A DNA stretch of 64,000 bases from Pristionchus mayeri (Eukaryota; Nematoda; Chromadorea; Rhabditida; Neodiplogasteridae). The stretch covers positions 27,203,541 to 27,267,540 of the forward strand of contig BTRK01000004.1 in assembly GCA_036245805.1 (NCBI GenBank). The letters run 5' to 3'. Below the pieces are notes generated by a model. It saw only the letters and a list, made by a program, of their open reading frames with translations. It was not told the origin of the DNA and searched no databases. A program made the translations under genes and the position numbers. Below are positions 33,062 to 44,913 of this stretch, in pieces. Numbering within the stretch: position 1 is the first letter of the stretch; every line of letters begins with the position of its first letter.

Positions 33062-36000
33062 ATGTTGGGTGTTCTCCCCTCCGATTCTCAACTGGCCACT
33101 TCTTCTTCTTCTTCCTCAGAGGGATGCGCTGTCTGTGGAGACAAGGTGAGAATGGAGAAGGGAGGGAATAGGGGAGATTACGTTGGGAAGGGATAGTACC
33201 TCCACTCATCTTCCAATGGAGATCCTGTGTGGTGTCCATCATAATGCCCATCTCTCAGGTGAATGGTACTCGCTATGGAGTCCCTGCCTGTCTCGGATGC
33301 ATTGTCTTCTTTCGAAGGTCAGCTTCCTCCTCTCCATTTCTATTCTAGGATTCTCATAATAAATCTTGCTTGCTAAGCTTATCTGGCATGTGAAATAATT
33401 ACAGGGCGATCATCAAAAACTCGCAGTTCAGTTGTCAAAGGAACGGAAAATGTGCCATCGACAACAGTGAGTTCCATTCTATTTGTCCGCGATGAAGGAG
33501 CAAATTGTTCTCCTTAGATGGTTCAGTGGTTACATAGGGAAAAGCTTCGAGCGTGCCATTTCACTAAATCCGGTGTGGAGTTCTCTATAATTAATTCGAA
33601 AGTTCAATTGAGAAAGAAAAATTAGGGCTCTAGCAGATGACAAAGCGAAGAATGCTGCTCTTTATGGATGCTCTAATATAGACATGAAATAGAGAAAATA
33701 TGAACAATAAAATTGCAATAATAGATGTTAAATTCATTCTTGCAGAATCTCGTTGTACCTGTAGGTGCTGCCGTTTGGAAAAATGCCTTCGCGTCGGCAT
33801 GAACCCAAACAGTGAGTTTCACCCTCATGGAGAATTGAATATCTGAATGGCGATACCTTTCAATGCATGATACTCACATTTCCTTTGAGAGTCCTTCGAG
33901 ACTTTGAAAGGACATGAATGATAGATAGAACATACTTACTACATTAATCCCAAGGGATAGAGTACTATTTTCACTGCCCTCAGTTCTCCTTGTCTCTTGC
34001 AGGCATACAGCGACGAGATATGATGGGACCGAGGAAGAAACGAGTCAAGGTCTGCTTCTTATATTCCTACAATTTTCAAATTCAAATGATGACTAATTGG
34101 ATAGACTTAAGCACTGTGTGATAGAAGTTCTCGGCACTACACCGTATGAGAACTATGATGTAATGCCGCCTTTGATATATCAAAGGCGGCATGACGTCAT
34201 AGTTCTCATCCGACCTAGTGCCAAGTTCTCCAAGTGACTCTTCTTCAGGAGGAAGAGTTGTCTCCGGAGAGTGAGTACCCGGAGGTGTCTCCCCGTCCCC
34301 CTTCCCTCCCCCTCTCAGTGAATGGACAGACTGACTCTCTCCTTCTCGCCCTCTCCAAGATCCAAGTGAGTACCCATCGTAATCTGCCAATTATTCGGAC
34401 AAAGGAATAAGTGAAATGGTGTACAGTCTCGAACTATTGTCTCAAATTCGTTTTAGACTCCAAATTATTGAACCACATGAATCATGAATCGCATACAACG
34501 AAAATAGTATTTTACTGATTGTGCCCATCTCCTCCTCCCATCTCATCTCATGACTTCTTCCCCTTGAGGAACGACAGCAATCGGCAGCTCGTTCGTGGTT
34601 CACTGCAGGGGGGCCACAGAAACCCGACCCGTTCTTCATCGATGGAATCAGGAATCTCGTGAGTCCTCCCCTCCCTCCCCTTTGACTGCTGGATACAGGA
34701 CACTCTACTGGGTCGTGGATGGATGGGAGTGGAATGCCCCTTTGCCCATTCCTCCCTCCTTCCCTCCTCCTCTTCCCCTGTCTCTTCCTCTTCCAATGCT
34801 TCTGCCAATTCACTCGAAGACATCAGCAATATCAACTGGACTGGTCTTCTCAGACCAAAAGAGGAAATTGCCGATGTGAGATATCGATTGATGAGTCAAC
34901 CAAATGATCACACGAAGATCCGCCGGTCTAGTGTGTGACTTAGTCGTAGTAGTAGAGTGTCTCCCCTTAGTCGATGGAGGGAAGAGATGCACACTAGACC
35001 GGCGGATCTCCCTTTTGCATCTAGCCAATCAATGATCGAAGTGAGAATGGAAGAGAGAGAGAGAGAGATGAGTCTTTCCCTCTCAGTACTACACGGATTC
35101 GCTTCGTCGAGCTAGGAAGGAGGACATCAACGTGATGTTCCATCTGGCGATCGTCGATGCCGTCGAATGGGGAAGTCACTTCCCCATATTCAGTGATCTA
35201 CAGACGAAAAATAAGGTACGGACGACAAGGAGGGATTCTAGAAGATGGAGGAAGTAAAGTAGATTGATTGTAGCGGGAATTGCTGAAGGAATACTCGATC
35301 GGATTCATGCTGGTCGATCAGGGATTCAATACGAGCAGACAAGAGAACGAGACACTCTGGATACTCCAACACGACAAGTGAGAATATTGCACTCCCTCGC
35401 TCACTTCCTCCTTCCCTTCCTCCCTCTCGTCGTAAACACGATATGATACTAGTGCAAGAGTGCCTTGCAATCGGATTGACTCATTCCCTCGTGGTGGAAG
35501 AGTGCGATCTGGAGACGGGCAAAGGACAGTCGAATGATTCCTTCCCTTCCAGAGTGTTCATGTGCACGGATTACAACTACATGCTGCCTGAGAAGGACAA
35601 GAGACTGCCCATGGCCGAGACTAAGGCCAAGTGAGTTCAATCCTCCCTTACTCTATCACACTGCATACTGTAATCCCTCCTGGTACTTCCTACCGTATCA
35701 CCCGTCAATCATTTTATCTGCAGACTCCATCCCGATTTCGTCCTCGAATGCATAAAAGGAGTGGGGAATCCGATGAGAGACATACAGGTCAGTGAGAATC
35801 GAATAACTGAACTGAAAGTGAGGAAGGCATAAATATCTCCTTCCTTCTCAGATCGAGCAATTCGAATGCGTCGTTCTCAAGACTCTCCTCCTTTTCGAGT
35901 GCTTCAACGTGTATCCTCCAGAGAAGAAACCCGAAATCGCCATGATCAGGTTAGTTAGTGACTGAATACAGTAATTAATTGTCTGCTTTATATCATTCTG

Positions 36001-36290
36001 ATCAATTCAGGGAACGATGTCTCAATTCATTGGCAGCATTCGAGGCAGTGGAGCATCCGAACGATGGAATCGAGAGGATAGGAACTATTCTACTCATGAT
36101 CGCCAATATTCGAGTGAGTGACTCTTCCTGGAGGGCTATCTCGAATGACCCCCTTCAGAATTGTATCTTCGCCACGTGCCGTCAATTGCACGCTCACGAC
36201 GTCTTCTCACTCATGAAATTCGAGCCCCTCGTCTCTGACGTCCTTCTGAATAAGGAGGAATTCGCGACTCCCTATCCTCGCTTCGATTGA
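33062..36290 (+). CDS. Nuclear hormone receptor (supplementary nematode type)
   Basis: Fifteen exons keep phase: 33062-33145, 33259-33317, 33405-33466, 33746-33811, 34003-34049, 34249-34365, 34569-34658, 34699-34875, 35087-35215, 35274-35377, 35553-35630, 35724-35787, 35852-35949, 36011-36113, 36159-36290; 469 aa. A two-zinc-finger DNA-binding domain starts at residue 22: CAVCGDKVNGTRYG, ACLGCIVFFRR, FSCQRNGKCAIDN, SRCTCRCCRLEKCLRVGM. The P box CLGCIVF departs from the classical CEGCKGF/CEGCKSF and is of the kind seen in expanded nematode NHRs. A Ser/Pro linker is followed by a helical ligand-binding domain (YYTDSLRRARKEDI ... IEQFECVVLKTLLLFECFN ... IERIGTILLMIANI) and an end (VSDVLLNKEEF) that could act as helix 12. 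Introns 5 and 8 carry small palindromes. The last intron (45 nt) is in frame and open, so its retention would add 15 residues. Confidence 0.93.
34124..34230. repeat. Palindrome in NHR intron 5
   Basis: Two ~45-base arms meet at GATATATC (about 34173): ATGCCGCCTTTGATA and its inverse TATCAAAGGCGGCAT, extended outward through ATGAGAACTATGA and GGCACTA. A few mismatches lie between the arms. It is MITE-like, without clear target duplications. Confidence 0.75.
34917..35008. repeat. Inverted-repeat element in NHR intron 8
   Basis: The 19-base end GATCCGCCGGTCTAGTGTG is repeated in inverted form at 34990-35008, with about 54 bases between the arms. It lies wholly within the intron between exons 8 and 9. 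Confidence 0.75.
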
Positions 36291-36996
36291 CTTCTCTCCC
36301 TGTAGTTCACTCCTTCCTCACATCGATCTCATTCCAAACAGGGATCAAAGTTCAAGGATCAATGATCACCTCGTCCGTTCGTTGTCTTGCCATGAGTCTC
36401 CCTCCTAGTCCGTTGACTTCTCTTCTCGGGTATTTTCTTCTCCCGTTAGGACTTCTCTTTTCGTGATCTCTCCCCCTTCATACGTGTCTCCTCATTCAAT
36501 ATCCTCTCTCGTCACTGTGATTTATACCCTCTAAAGTGATTGATTATTGATTGATTGACCAAGAGATTAAGCAGAGCATTTCAGGTGTTGTGTCTATTAT
36601 GTACATATACTTGTTACGCACTGTCGTTTCCTTCATAAACTGAATTTGAAAATAACAGTGTTAAACACACAAAATACAGACAATTGCCGATTAATTAACA
36701 AACATTTAGAGATCACAAAGAAGAAGTGAGATCTTATCAGGATAACAAAATGATAAATATGTAATAGCGAAAGCCCGTGGGCTGGAATTGTTACAGAAGG
36801 AAGTAGAAAGATATAGTGCAAGGAGGATGCAAAGGAAGAGACAAAGGAATGAGTGCACTCGCTGTCTCGAAGATCACTCCAATCTATCACAATCAAGTAT
36901 CGCAGTGAGATTTCAATCTAAATACCCGAGTACAACGGTTAAATATGAGTATTTGAAAAATGGTAAGTGGGGGAGGGGTGACTCTCCTCGGGGGCA
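36291..36996. other. Convergent 3' regions of NHR and type II receptor
   Basis: About 0.7 kb between two convergent stop codons. No additional coding signal. It is AT-rich around 36590-36780. Confidence 0.5.
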
Positions 36997-39900
36997 TCAA
37001 TTGCTGCCACTGGTCTCGTCGAGTAGACTGTCCTCTCTGCTCCTGGCTCTCCTCTCGGGAAGACGAATTCGTTGCAGTCGATAAGTGTCCACCTGGAGGA
37101 GTCTCCCTCTCGCCTCTCCCTCCTTCCCCTCCCCCCCTCTCTCTCGCTCACCTTCTCTGCCATCGCAGGTATCGTCAGTCTCGCATCGGGGTCTCGAGCC
37201 AGCATCCAATTGATTCCCACCATCGACGAGTAGAGGAACTGAAGAGAGTGTTCTCTCAATGGGAGAGGGGGAGGGAGACACACTCGTTCCTCATCAGTGA
37301 GATGGTTGTCCTCGTCTCTACTCAGTGCTTCTTCTTCTCTCTCCTTCCATTCGATGGCCTTCCCTCCCCAGGAAGGACGACATCCTCGACGGACAACCAC
37401 CTGAAAGGAGAGAGAGAGGGAGGGAGGGAGGGAGAAAGGGGGGGGGGGGGCTCACATTGAGCATTGCCTCGAATCGATTGGCAGTCTCTGCCTTGATCTC
37501 GTTCAATTCCTTCTCGTAGGGAGGCAAGTAGTCTGGCATTTCCGAGTCTGCAATTGCATAATATCAATCATCTATAGATAATTTTAAAATAAATTCCATG
37601 TTGATGAAACATGAATGTTCATCTAAAGTATGCCCACTGACCATCATCGTACACTTCGACAGTACGAGAAAGGAGTTCCCATAGAACGAGACCCGTTGCA
37701 TATGTGTCTGCCTGGAGAGAAGGGAATTGGAGAGAGGAAGAGAACCGAATAGATCAGTGCTATCGACATCAAATGGAAACTAACGAGTATGAGTGATCCG
37801 AGGGCGTCACTCAGATTGATGAGACTCTGCAGCATCTCGGGAGACAGATATCGTATCGTCCCGATCTCAATTTCGCATTCATATTTCCCCTCTATCTCGA
37901 ATCAATCAATATCTCATCAATGGATGATTTCATCTCCATACATCGCCCTTCCGTTGTCTGACTAACCTCTCTAATCTGCACTTCCTCCTGTCTCTTCTCT
38001 TTGTCTGTGAGGGAGAGTCCGAAATCAGCCAGGACCACCTTCAATGGGGATAAACAAATCAATTGTAAGTTTTCTCTGCGGTCTTTCACTCACATTTCCA
38101 GTTATTGGATTTCTCACGAGAATATTTCGAGAGTTGATGTCACAATGGGCGATTCTGAAGTGAACGAGAATCGAGAGAGAGGGAGAGATCAAGATGAACT
38201 CCTACCTGAATTTCCTCTTAAAAGGCGCCACTCGTTCAGATGATCGACGAGATCGAGAATTACAACGAGAGTCGGGACTGGAAAGATTGAACAATAGCAG
38301 ATCAAAGATCATAATGGATCGATTAGATAACGTACTTTCCACTATCAATACTGTTTCCTCGGAAGTTCGAGAGGAGACTCGTCTGCACTGGAAAGATTAG
38401 AGATAGAGAAGAAGATAGAGTTGCATAATAGGTGACACAACTAACAACAGAGATAAACAACGGACCACTTTCCTCACAGTGGAGGAAGGAGAGGGCACTG
38501 AGGATGGAATTAGCTGCTTCCAGATATTGAGTGAGCGTGATCTTTGTAGACTGCAAATGAAAGATCATCATGGATACCGTATCTTGAAAGGAGGACATAC
38601 CGTAATCCAATCTCGCAGACAACCTCCTTCACACAATTCGAGAGCGATCCTCCATGTAGCCTCTTCGAGAGTGTCTCTCTGCAACGAAGACAACGAGTTG
38701 ATGGTAGTTTGCATCTCTTTCCCTGTCGTTCCTCCACTTACACAGTCCACTGCTCTCCCCAGATATTGGATGATGTTGGGATGGTTCTTGAAGTCGTGGA
38801 CATATCTGCAGTCTCTGATCTACTTCCCTTCATTCTCTTCTCCTACTTGAGTGTCCTCGATTCATTGAAGAAGTGAGTGGACTTCATGTGGTTGAAAGTC
38901 TTCAGAGCGGCCACTTTCACGTCCACGAGGTATTCTGCTGCAAGGGAAACGATCGAGGCAATCAAGGAGAATTGGTTCTCTGCAGATTGATTCATATATC
39001 CCTATGACGATATAATAATTGTCCAGACTCACGTTTCATATCCACTTTGTATACAGCACCGAAGCTGCCCTCTCCCAACTGAAAACACTCGAATTTTCCA
39101 TATAAAAAGAGGCAAATGCAGAAAAGGGAAAGGGAAGGACTGACGACGACTGCTCCGTCGTACTTCCAGTTGGCGATTTGATGGATTCCTCCCGCTTGAG
39201 ACTCGCGGATCAATTCCTCACCTCAATCACAACCTTCCCTTCGCCCCATCAAGTGATCCCACCTTCTTGTTTATATCCCTGGGCGACCTCAGTGAGAATC
39301 GTCACTTGAGCTATCGAATTGAGTCTTGCCGAGGTATGGCGATACCCCTGAGGCAAATCAATCATCACCATTTGATAAGTATACTATTTCATTGATATGT
39401 TCAGCAAGCGGGAATGTACATTCCGTTGAAGATCATGCACTTTTCTCCGATTCCATTATGAATCAGTGGCATTTAGGAGGAAAATATGACAAAAGAAAAA
39501 ATGAATCAAATCCCAGCAGTGCACTACAACTCGACCACATGGATGACTCACTCTCTTCGAATCTTGATATCCCAGCAGTTCAATGCTGTCCTTCAATTGA
39601 AATATCAATTATCAATTCCATTCAAGAAACGATTAATTTTAAATTACCTGATCGTGTTTAGGAATACACGCAAACATCCTCAGGAGGGCGATCTGGAATT
39701 GAATACATCGATAGGAGAGAGAAGAGAGGGGGAGGGAGGGGGCGGAGGAAGGGAGAGGGATGGGTGGTGACCTACCACGAGGACGATAACTGCGAGTATC
39801 ATGAGAAGGATGACGAGGATGGGAGTGAACTGAAGAGGAAGGGATAGATAATCATCCTGTTTCTGTACTCACTCCCTTCAGGGTCTCTATCCAACCCATC

Positions 39901-41031
39901 TCCTCGCTCTTCCCATAGTCATCCAACTGAAACATCAGGAAGGTAATATAAGTGAAGTGTAAAATCAGCAGTTTCAGGGTGGAAATGAAGGCACTTGACA
40001 ATGAAGAGAATGCAACCCACCGTTGAATCCTCAGATTGGTTATGGAAGGCGGAGGAGGGCGGAATTGCCTCGATGGAATAGTTATTGGGAGGGGAAATAG
40101 GATTGCCTGAAATCATCCAAATTGATACTATCGTTTAATGTCGGATAGACTATCAATATGGTGTAAAATGGATTGGACTATAACAACGTCTGTACTATCA
40201 ATGCCTAAAGCAGAACAATTTACTTTTCTGGATTGGCAAAGGAAATTACGAAGAAGTTAGGGAAAGAGAAATGAAAGATGAAAGAGGTGCAGGATGGGAG
40301 AATAAACTGACAGAATGGGGATTCGTCCCCATCGCAACTCTCGCCGTCTTCCTTCCTCGGGGCATTGCACCATTCCCCTACACATAAACAGATCTGGATA
40401 TGGGTGAGAGTACGAAGGATCGCCTCCCCTTCTGCAATCAATTGGACTGCGATGATACTGGGAGGCATCTCCACTCCATCCCACCTTCCCCCATTAGAAT
40501 GGGCTCTCCTCGTGCTCCGATTCCTCCTCCATTCGGGCATTCATTCTTCATCTTCGGACCATTCTTATCCGGTATATACAATGGTCCCTTAGAGCAGCCT
40601 GCAGGAAGAGGGGATTCACTCAAGACATACTCATCCATCCTTCTACCGTACCCTGAGCGAGGATTCTCGTTCTTTTATCAGTCGTCAGTCCCCACATGAG
40701 CACGCAGGTGTTGTTCATGCACTGCTGCAAAGGAGGAATTCCTCGTCATACTGTAACTTTATCTACCGTACCTTCTTATCCGTATCTATGAAGATACCTT
40801 TCCATGAGCTACTCAGATTGGCCAATTGAGAGGCGTGACATCGGAAGGCTACAATGGTAAACTATAGAGGATGATGTGATGAGGCTTAATTGGAATGAGT
40901 CGAGTATTTCCTCTAGAGGGAGTATCAGTTGACCCACCCTCATTCTCTTCCTTCGAGGACTCTCGTGAGAAGATTAGAGGGAGGAAGAGGAGAGGGGGAA
41001 GAATCAATGAGAACATCGGGTAGATCATCAT
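36997..41031 (-). CDS. daf-4: Type II TGF-beta/BMP receptor Ser/Thr kinase, DAF-4-like
   Basis: Twenty-five minus-strand exons, from 40938-41031 to 36997-37092, total 1899 nt in one frame (632 aa). A signal peptide (MMIYPMFSLILPPLLFLPLI) is followed by a cysteine-rich ectodomain ending CLCVGEWCN, the type II receptor CCCxxxxCN-like motif, then the membrane helix FTPILVILLMILAVIVLV (residues 184-201; 39776-39829). The kinase has LGEGSFGAVYK, VAALKTF, a catalytic loop IAHCDINSRN, DFGLSLTD, GTIRYLSPEMLQ, YATGLVLWELLSRT, MPDYLPPYEKEL and RDPDARLT. PPYE and the RRGCRPSW/ARLT blocks are typical of type II receptors, which phosphorylate type I receptors. The usual HRD is HCD here. Exon 4 (40580-40598) is only 19 nt, and exon 13 may start earlier (its frame stays open), so these two are less certain. 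Nematodes normally have a single type II receptor, hence the daf-4 assignment. Confidence 0.85.
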
Positions 41032-43186
41032 CCTCTTCACGGGAGAAAGGAGAAATAGAAGGGGAGAGGTTAGGATCGACGATGCATCTCAATGGATCGA
41101 ATCATCTTCATTCTGACATAAATCCGGCAGAGCATGTGCAGTCATTAATGTACGAGATTGAAGTAATGAGAAAAGAGTGAGTAATTGAGAGAGAGGAGAG
41201 AGAAGGGAAAGAGATGAAAGACCAGAGGAAAATGAGAGATCTCGAAATATTAATTGAGCAAAAAGGTTCTTTATGAGCATGGATTCAGAGACGGGTGAAC
41301 CGAGAGAGAGGTAGGTTTCCTATTATACACTCAGTAAGATATGAGTGAATGGAAGAGGAGAAGGGATGGAAGGGAGATATACTTGGAAATGAATACGAGT
41401 AGACGAGGGAAGTTATCAATGAAGGAAGACGCACTAGAAGGGATAAAGTGACTTGAGGACGAGGGAAATCAAGGATGAAAAGGTGTCATTAGGGTGAGGA
41501 GAAGAAGAAGAAGAAGACGATTTGGAAGAATCAACTACACATCATCGTCTCCTTTCCTTCTATCTCTCAATGCAGATGGAAACGCAAGTTGACATTTACA
41601 GAAACCATCTGTTATAGATCATGAGAAGAATATAAAGAATTGCCTTTCCTCTTAATCATTCGTACTCTTCATAAACACACGAGTGATGCAAAATAAACAA
41701 TGTGTTCGGGATCGGAGAATGAGAGAAGAGAAGAAACAGTACAGCACGTAGAGATTGAACTGGGTCGAGTTGGGGAGAGAGAAAGGAGGTGGGAAGGGCG
41801 GATGGGGTGGAGGGGAGCGGAGAGTTGCAAAGAACTCCTGGATTGCCGAATCGCACAAGGGAGGAATATCGGAAGAGGGAGAATAAAGAAACGAGGTGAG
41901 AGAGAGGAGGAGGGCGGAGAGTATTAAGAGAGAGAGAGAGAGAGAGGGAGGGGAGGAGATGCAGATAAGTGCAAAAAGTAGGAGATGAGGGGGGATGGAT
42001 AGGAGCACTAAATATGGCTGCCATCTAATGGGGCGGCAGAATCAAGATGCACAAGGGGGATTGGATGGACATCCAATCTACATTGTCTGCGTCTATCCCA
42101 GACTACGGTGCGTCCATCTACTCGAGTTCAGTCGAGGATTCAATCGGACTTCACATCCATCTACCCTGCCATTTCCAGCATTCGAAAGATAGCAAAGAGC
42201 AGCAATTCCATAAAACGGATGGTGCGATTCACAAATTCCCCTTCTCTCCCTCTAAGTTGATGCTCTTTTTCCAGGAAGGATCTTCATCTGACTCTCCCGT
42301 GACTACGCCCTTCAGAGGTAGGCCAATTAGACTGAGGACCTGTCTCTTCCAATCAAATCACAACTGCACTCCACTATGAGAAGACCAATGAACTACTCCC
42401 GTCCTACTGTAGATACGAGAGAGAAGGAAATGAAGAGGGAGTAAAAGTAAGAAAGAACAGAGAACTACCCATTTTACTACTTGTATGGAACATTACTACC
42501 TATTGTGTGGGTCTCCATGAAATTGGATTGACGTAAGAGATCCGAAGCAGGATAATAGCCAGATACTCCCCATCCGAAAGGGCATGAATACGAAGGAACG
42601 GAAGAGAGAAGGATGGAATACAATGGAAAGGGGATTCCCTCCCACTCATCAACTTACCCCTACTTCATCTCTCATTCTCTCACTCAATGGAAGGAAACGA
42701 GAGACACTACCTATTCAAATTGCACTCGGTTATGAAAAAGAGAAAGCGAATATGACGAAAGAGAGAAACGAGTAAATCGAGGATGACCATGCTGCACGAA
42801 CCAAAATACCACAAGAGAAATGGAAAGGAATATTTCTGAGATTGCCTCTCAATTAATCTCGGAAACTCAAGAAAAAAACCATATAGATAAACTATTCCAG
42901 ATAAGCCTTAGCTATGTTTATGTTGACATCATGCACTGAATAAAAAAACAGAACGAATAAACGTGCAAGCCTCTCCAGTTTATCTGAGCGAGGAAACAAC
43001 AATAACAACGAATTAACAAAACAATGAAGGACGTAAGAGAAGGACAGATACATTAGTGGGATGGAAGAAGGGGCGTCTCCCGCAATCCCCCCCTCAGACT
43101 GACGAGGCAGGTCAAGAATAGAATGGGGTTTCAATCTGGTTGCACGATGACACTCTGATGCCCTCCTTTCCCTGGTGAAGGAATGA
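41032..43186. other. Spacer upstream of the type II receptor gene
   Basis: About 2.1 kb, purine-rich on the plus strand. It contains the receptor promoter and the 3' region of the CCDC137-like gene. Only the ORF listed separately at 42047 looks possibly coding. Confidence 0.45.
42047..42379 (+). CDS. Possible small protein or isolated exon
   Basis: A 110-codon frame with gene-like codon use in its first two thirds (MDIQSTLSASIPDYGASIY, then KFPFSPSKLMLFFQEGSSSD). A good donor (AGAG|gtaggc near 42318) falls inside it, so it may be an exon of a spliced gene. No partner exon, domain or homologous family was recognised. Confidence 0.25.
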   Translation: MHKGDWMDIQSTLSASIPDYGASIYSSSVEDSIGLHIHLPCHFQHSKDSKEQQFHKTDGAIHKFPFSPSKLMLFFQEGSSSDSPVTTPFRGRPIRLRTCLFQSNHNCTPL

Positions 43187-44751
43187 TCACAGGTCGATGG
43201 TGTCCTTGAGTGCCTTCACCCCCACTCCGTTCTTCTCCCTCTTCCCCTTCCGATATGCATCGATCACTCGCTGTCTCTCTGCTATCATCAGTGCACTCAT
43301 CGGCTCCTCAACCAATCAATCTCCCTTCTCTCATCGAGTATTCCCCTAGAGGATCCTCCTCGTCCCTCCTCTCCTCACCTTCTTCTCCTTCTTGCTCGTC
43401 TCACTGCTGGGAATGTCGACGACTGTCTCTCCCTCCTCTCTCTTCCTCTTCTCTCCCAGCATAGCATGCACGAGCAGCGTTGACTTAGCGCCAGCCTACA
43501 ATATACATCAGACTCCTCACGGTTCAATACAGTAATTACGATTTTACAAGCATCATTTATCTACATTTCCACCACTGACACTCTCTGTACATACCTTGGC
43601 AGAGAGGGGATCGATTCTCGTCTTGAGTTTTCCCTTGAATGTGGGAGGAGCATCGTATCGTTCTCCGAAGTCGATGACTTCTGCAATGTCTCTCTCTCTC
43701 ACTCTTCTCTTCACTGGGATGGATTGACCCTTTGCATCGAGCATAGTCTCCTTCTCCATGATGATCCTCTCCTCCTTCCTCTTCTCCCTCTCTCTATTCA
43801 CTCTATTCATCTTCTTCCTCCCTGCTTTGCTTCCATCCTTCACTCGTTCCTCCTCGATCATCTGCCATTCATTCATCATCCATTATTCATAATCGCCTTT
43901 GTCCAACTGGTGATCAACTGGTTCTTCCCCCCTATCATTCATTTCTCACTCTCCTTCTTCTCACCTGCAATCTCTTCATCGTCTTATCCCTCGCCTTCCC
44001 GAACTTCTCCTCTTCTTCCTTCTTCCTCTTCAGTAGTTTCGCCTCTCGCTTCGCTCTGAACTTCCCCCTCACTTCCCTTCCTTCCCTCTCTTCCTTCTCC
44101 TCACCTCGCAACTTCATCCATCTGCTTATACTCATTCGCAATCTCCTTCATATCCTTCCCTGCCACTCCTGCTTTCGCCTACAAACAAATTACAGTAACC
44201 ATCTCAAATATGATCAACACTAATAGATGAGCACTTCTCCTACAGTAACCCACTTTGATTCTCGCTTCATCCACTTCCCTATTGATCTTATCGTGCATTC
44301 TCCCGATGGCCACTTTGATCGATTCTCTGCTTTTCTTCTGGATTCCAACAGCAGCCAATGAACCTGCCAGTCGATGAAATTAAACTGCAAACTAAAGTGC
44401 CTCACTGGTGATTTTGTCCTTCTTCTTGGGGAAGGTCCTCTTGATGGTTCCCTTCTGTTTCCCTTCCTCAATTCTCTTCAGTAGTTCCCTCACTCCTTTC
44501 GGCATCTCTTGATCTTCCGTAGACGGATCTCGATTGTGAGTACTGCAATTGAAAACCCATAGCTATTCCCTACCAACACTGTTCAGTTGCAGCAAAAGTA
44601 ACATTTAAAAAAATAATTAAAGTACTGTTGATCGGGAATGGTTGGAGGTCACTTACGCGGGAGTCTCCTTGTATGCATTAGCAGTGGGATCTCGGAGACA
44701 CGATCCATCCATCTTGTTCATCTTCTTACGACTCTTCCGTTGCGCTCGTCC
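43187..44751 (-). CDS. CCDC137: CCDC137-like basic coiled-coil protein
   Basis: Eight in-phase exons: 44657-44751, 44406-44542, 44254-44363, 44105-44178, 43965-44067, 43595-43861, 43379-43495, 43187-43306; 340 aa. The protein is highly basic with helical Lys/Arg/Glu stretches. It starts MGRAQRKSRKKMNK and has DQEMPKGVRELLKRIEEGKQ, matching the conserved N-terminal EIPxxLREIM block of CCDC137. DFGERYDAPPTFKGKLK corresponds to the family's KFGEVVLQPP segment, and the C-terminus has ERQRVIDAYRKGKREK. The vertebrate protein is chromosome- and nucleolus-associated; its biochemical role is not settled. Assignment rests on these blocks and the overall architecture, so it is good but not certain. It lies just downstream of, and on the same strand as, the SET gene (163 bp apart); an operon is possible but not shown. 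Confidence 0.75.
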
Positions 44752-44913
44752 CATTACTGGGAAATGAATGAATTGGGATATACAATTCATCCCAGTATAC
44801 ATCAGATTGAGATAGTACAGAGGGAGTAAACCTCTTTGAAACGAAATATCAACACCATTATGATTGAGTAAATACACCTTTATCGTCGGATATCACAAGA
44901 ATGGTAACAATAG

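Noticed and set aside
37133..37450. Poly-G/poly-C run near 37440 as a functional element
   Set aside because: A simple homopolymer inside a type II receptor intron, with similar runs at 47067 and 55311; most likely slippage-prone simple sequence.
40220..40640. Frameshift in the type II receptor ectodomain
   Set aside because: Two overlapping frames both looked coding, but a 19-nt exon plus an intron with proper gt and ag ends restores a single frame that reaches the conserved cysteine motif.
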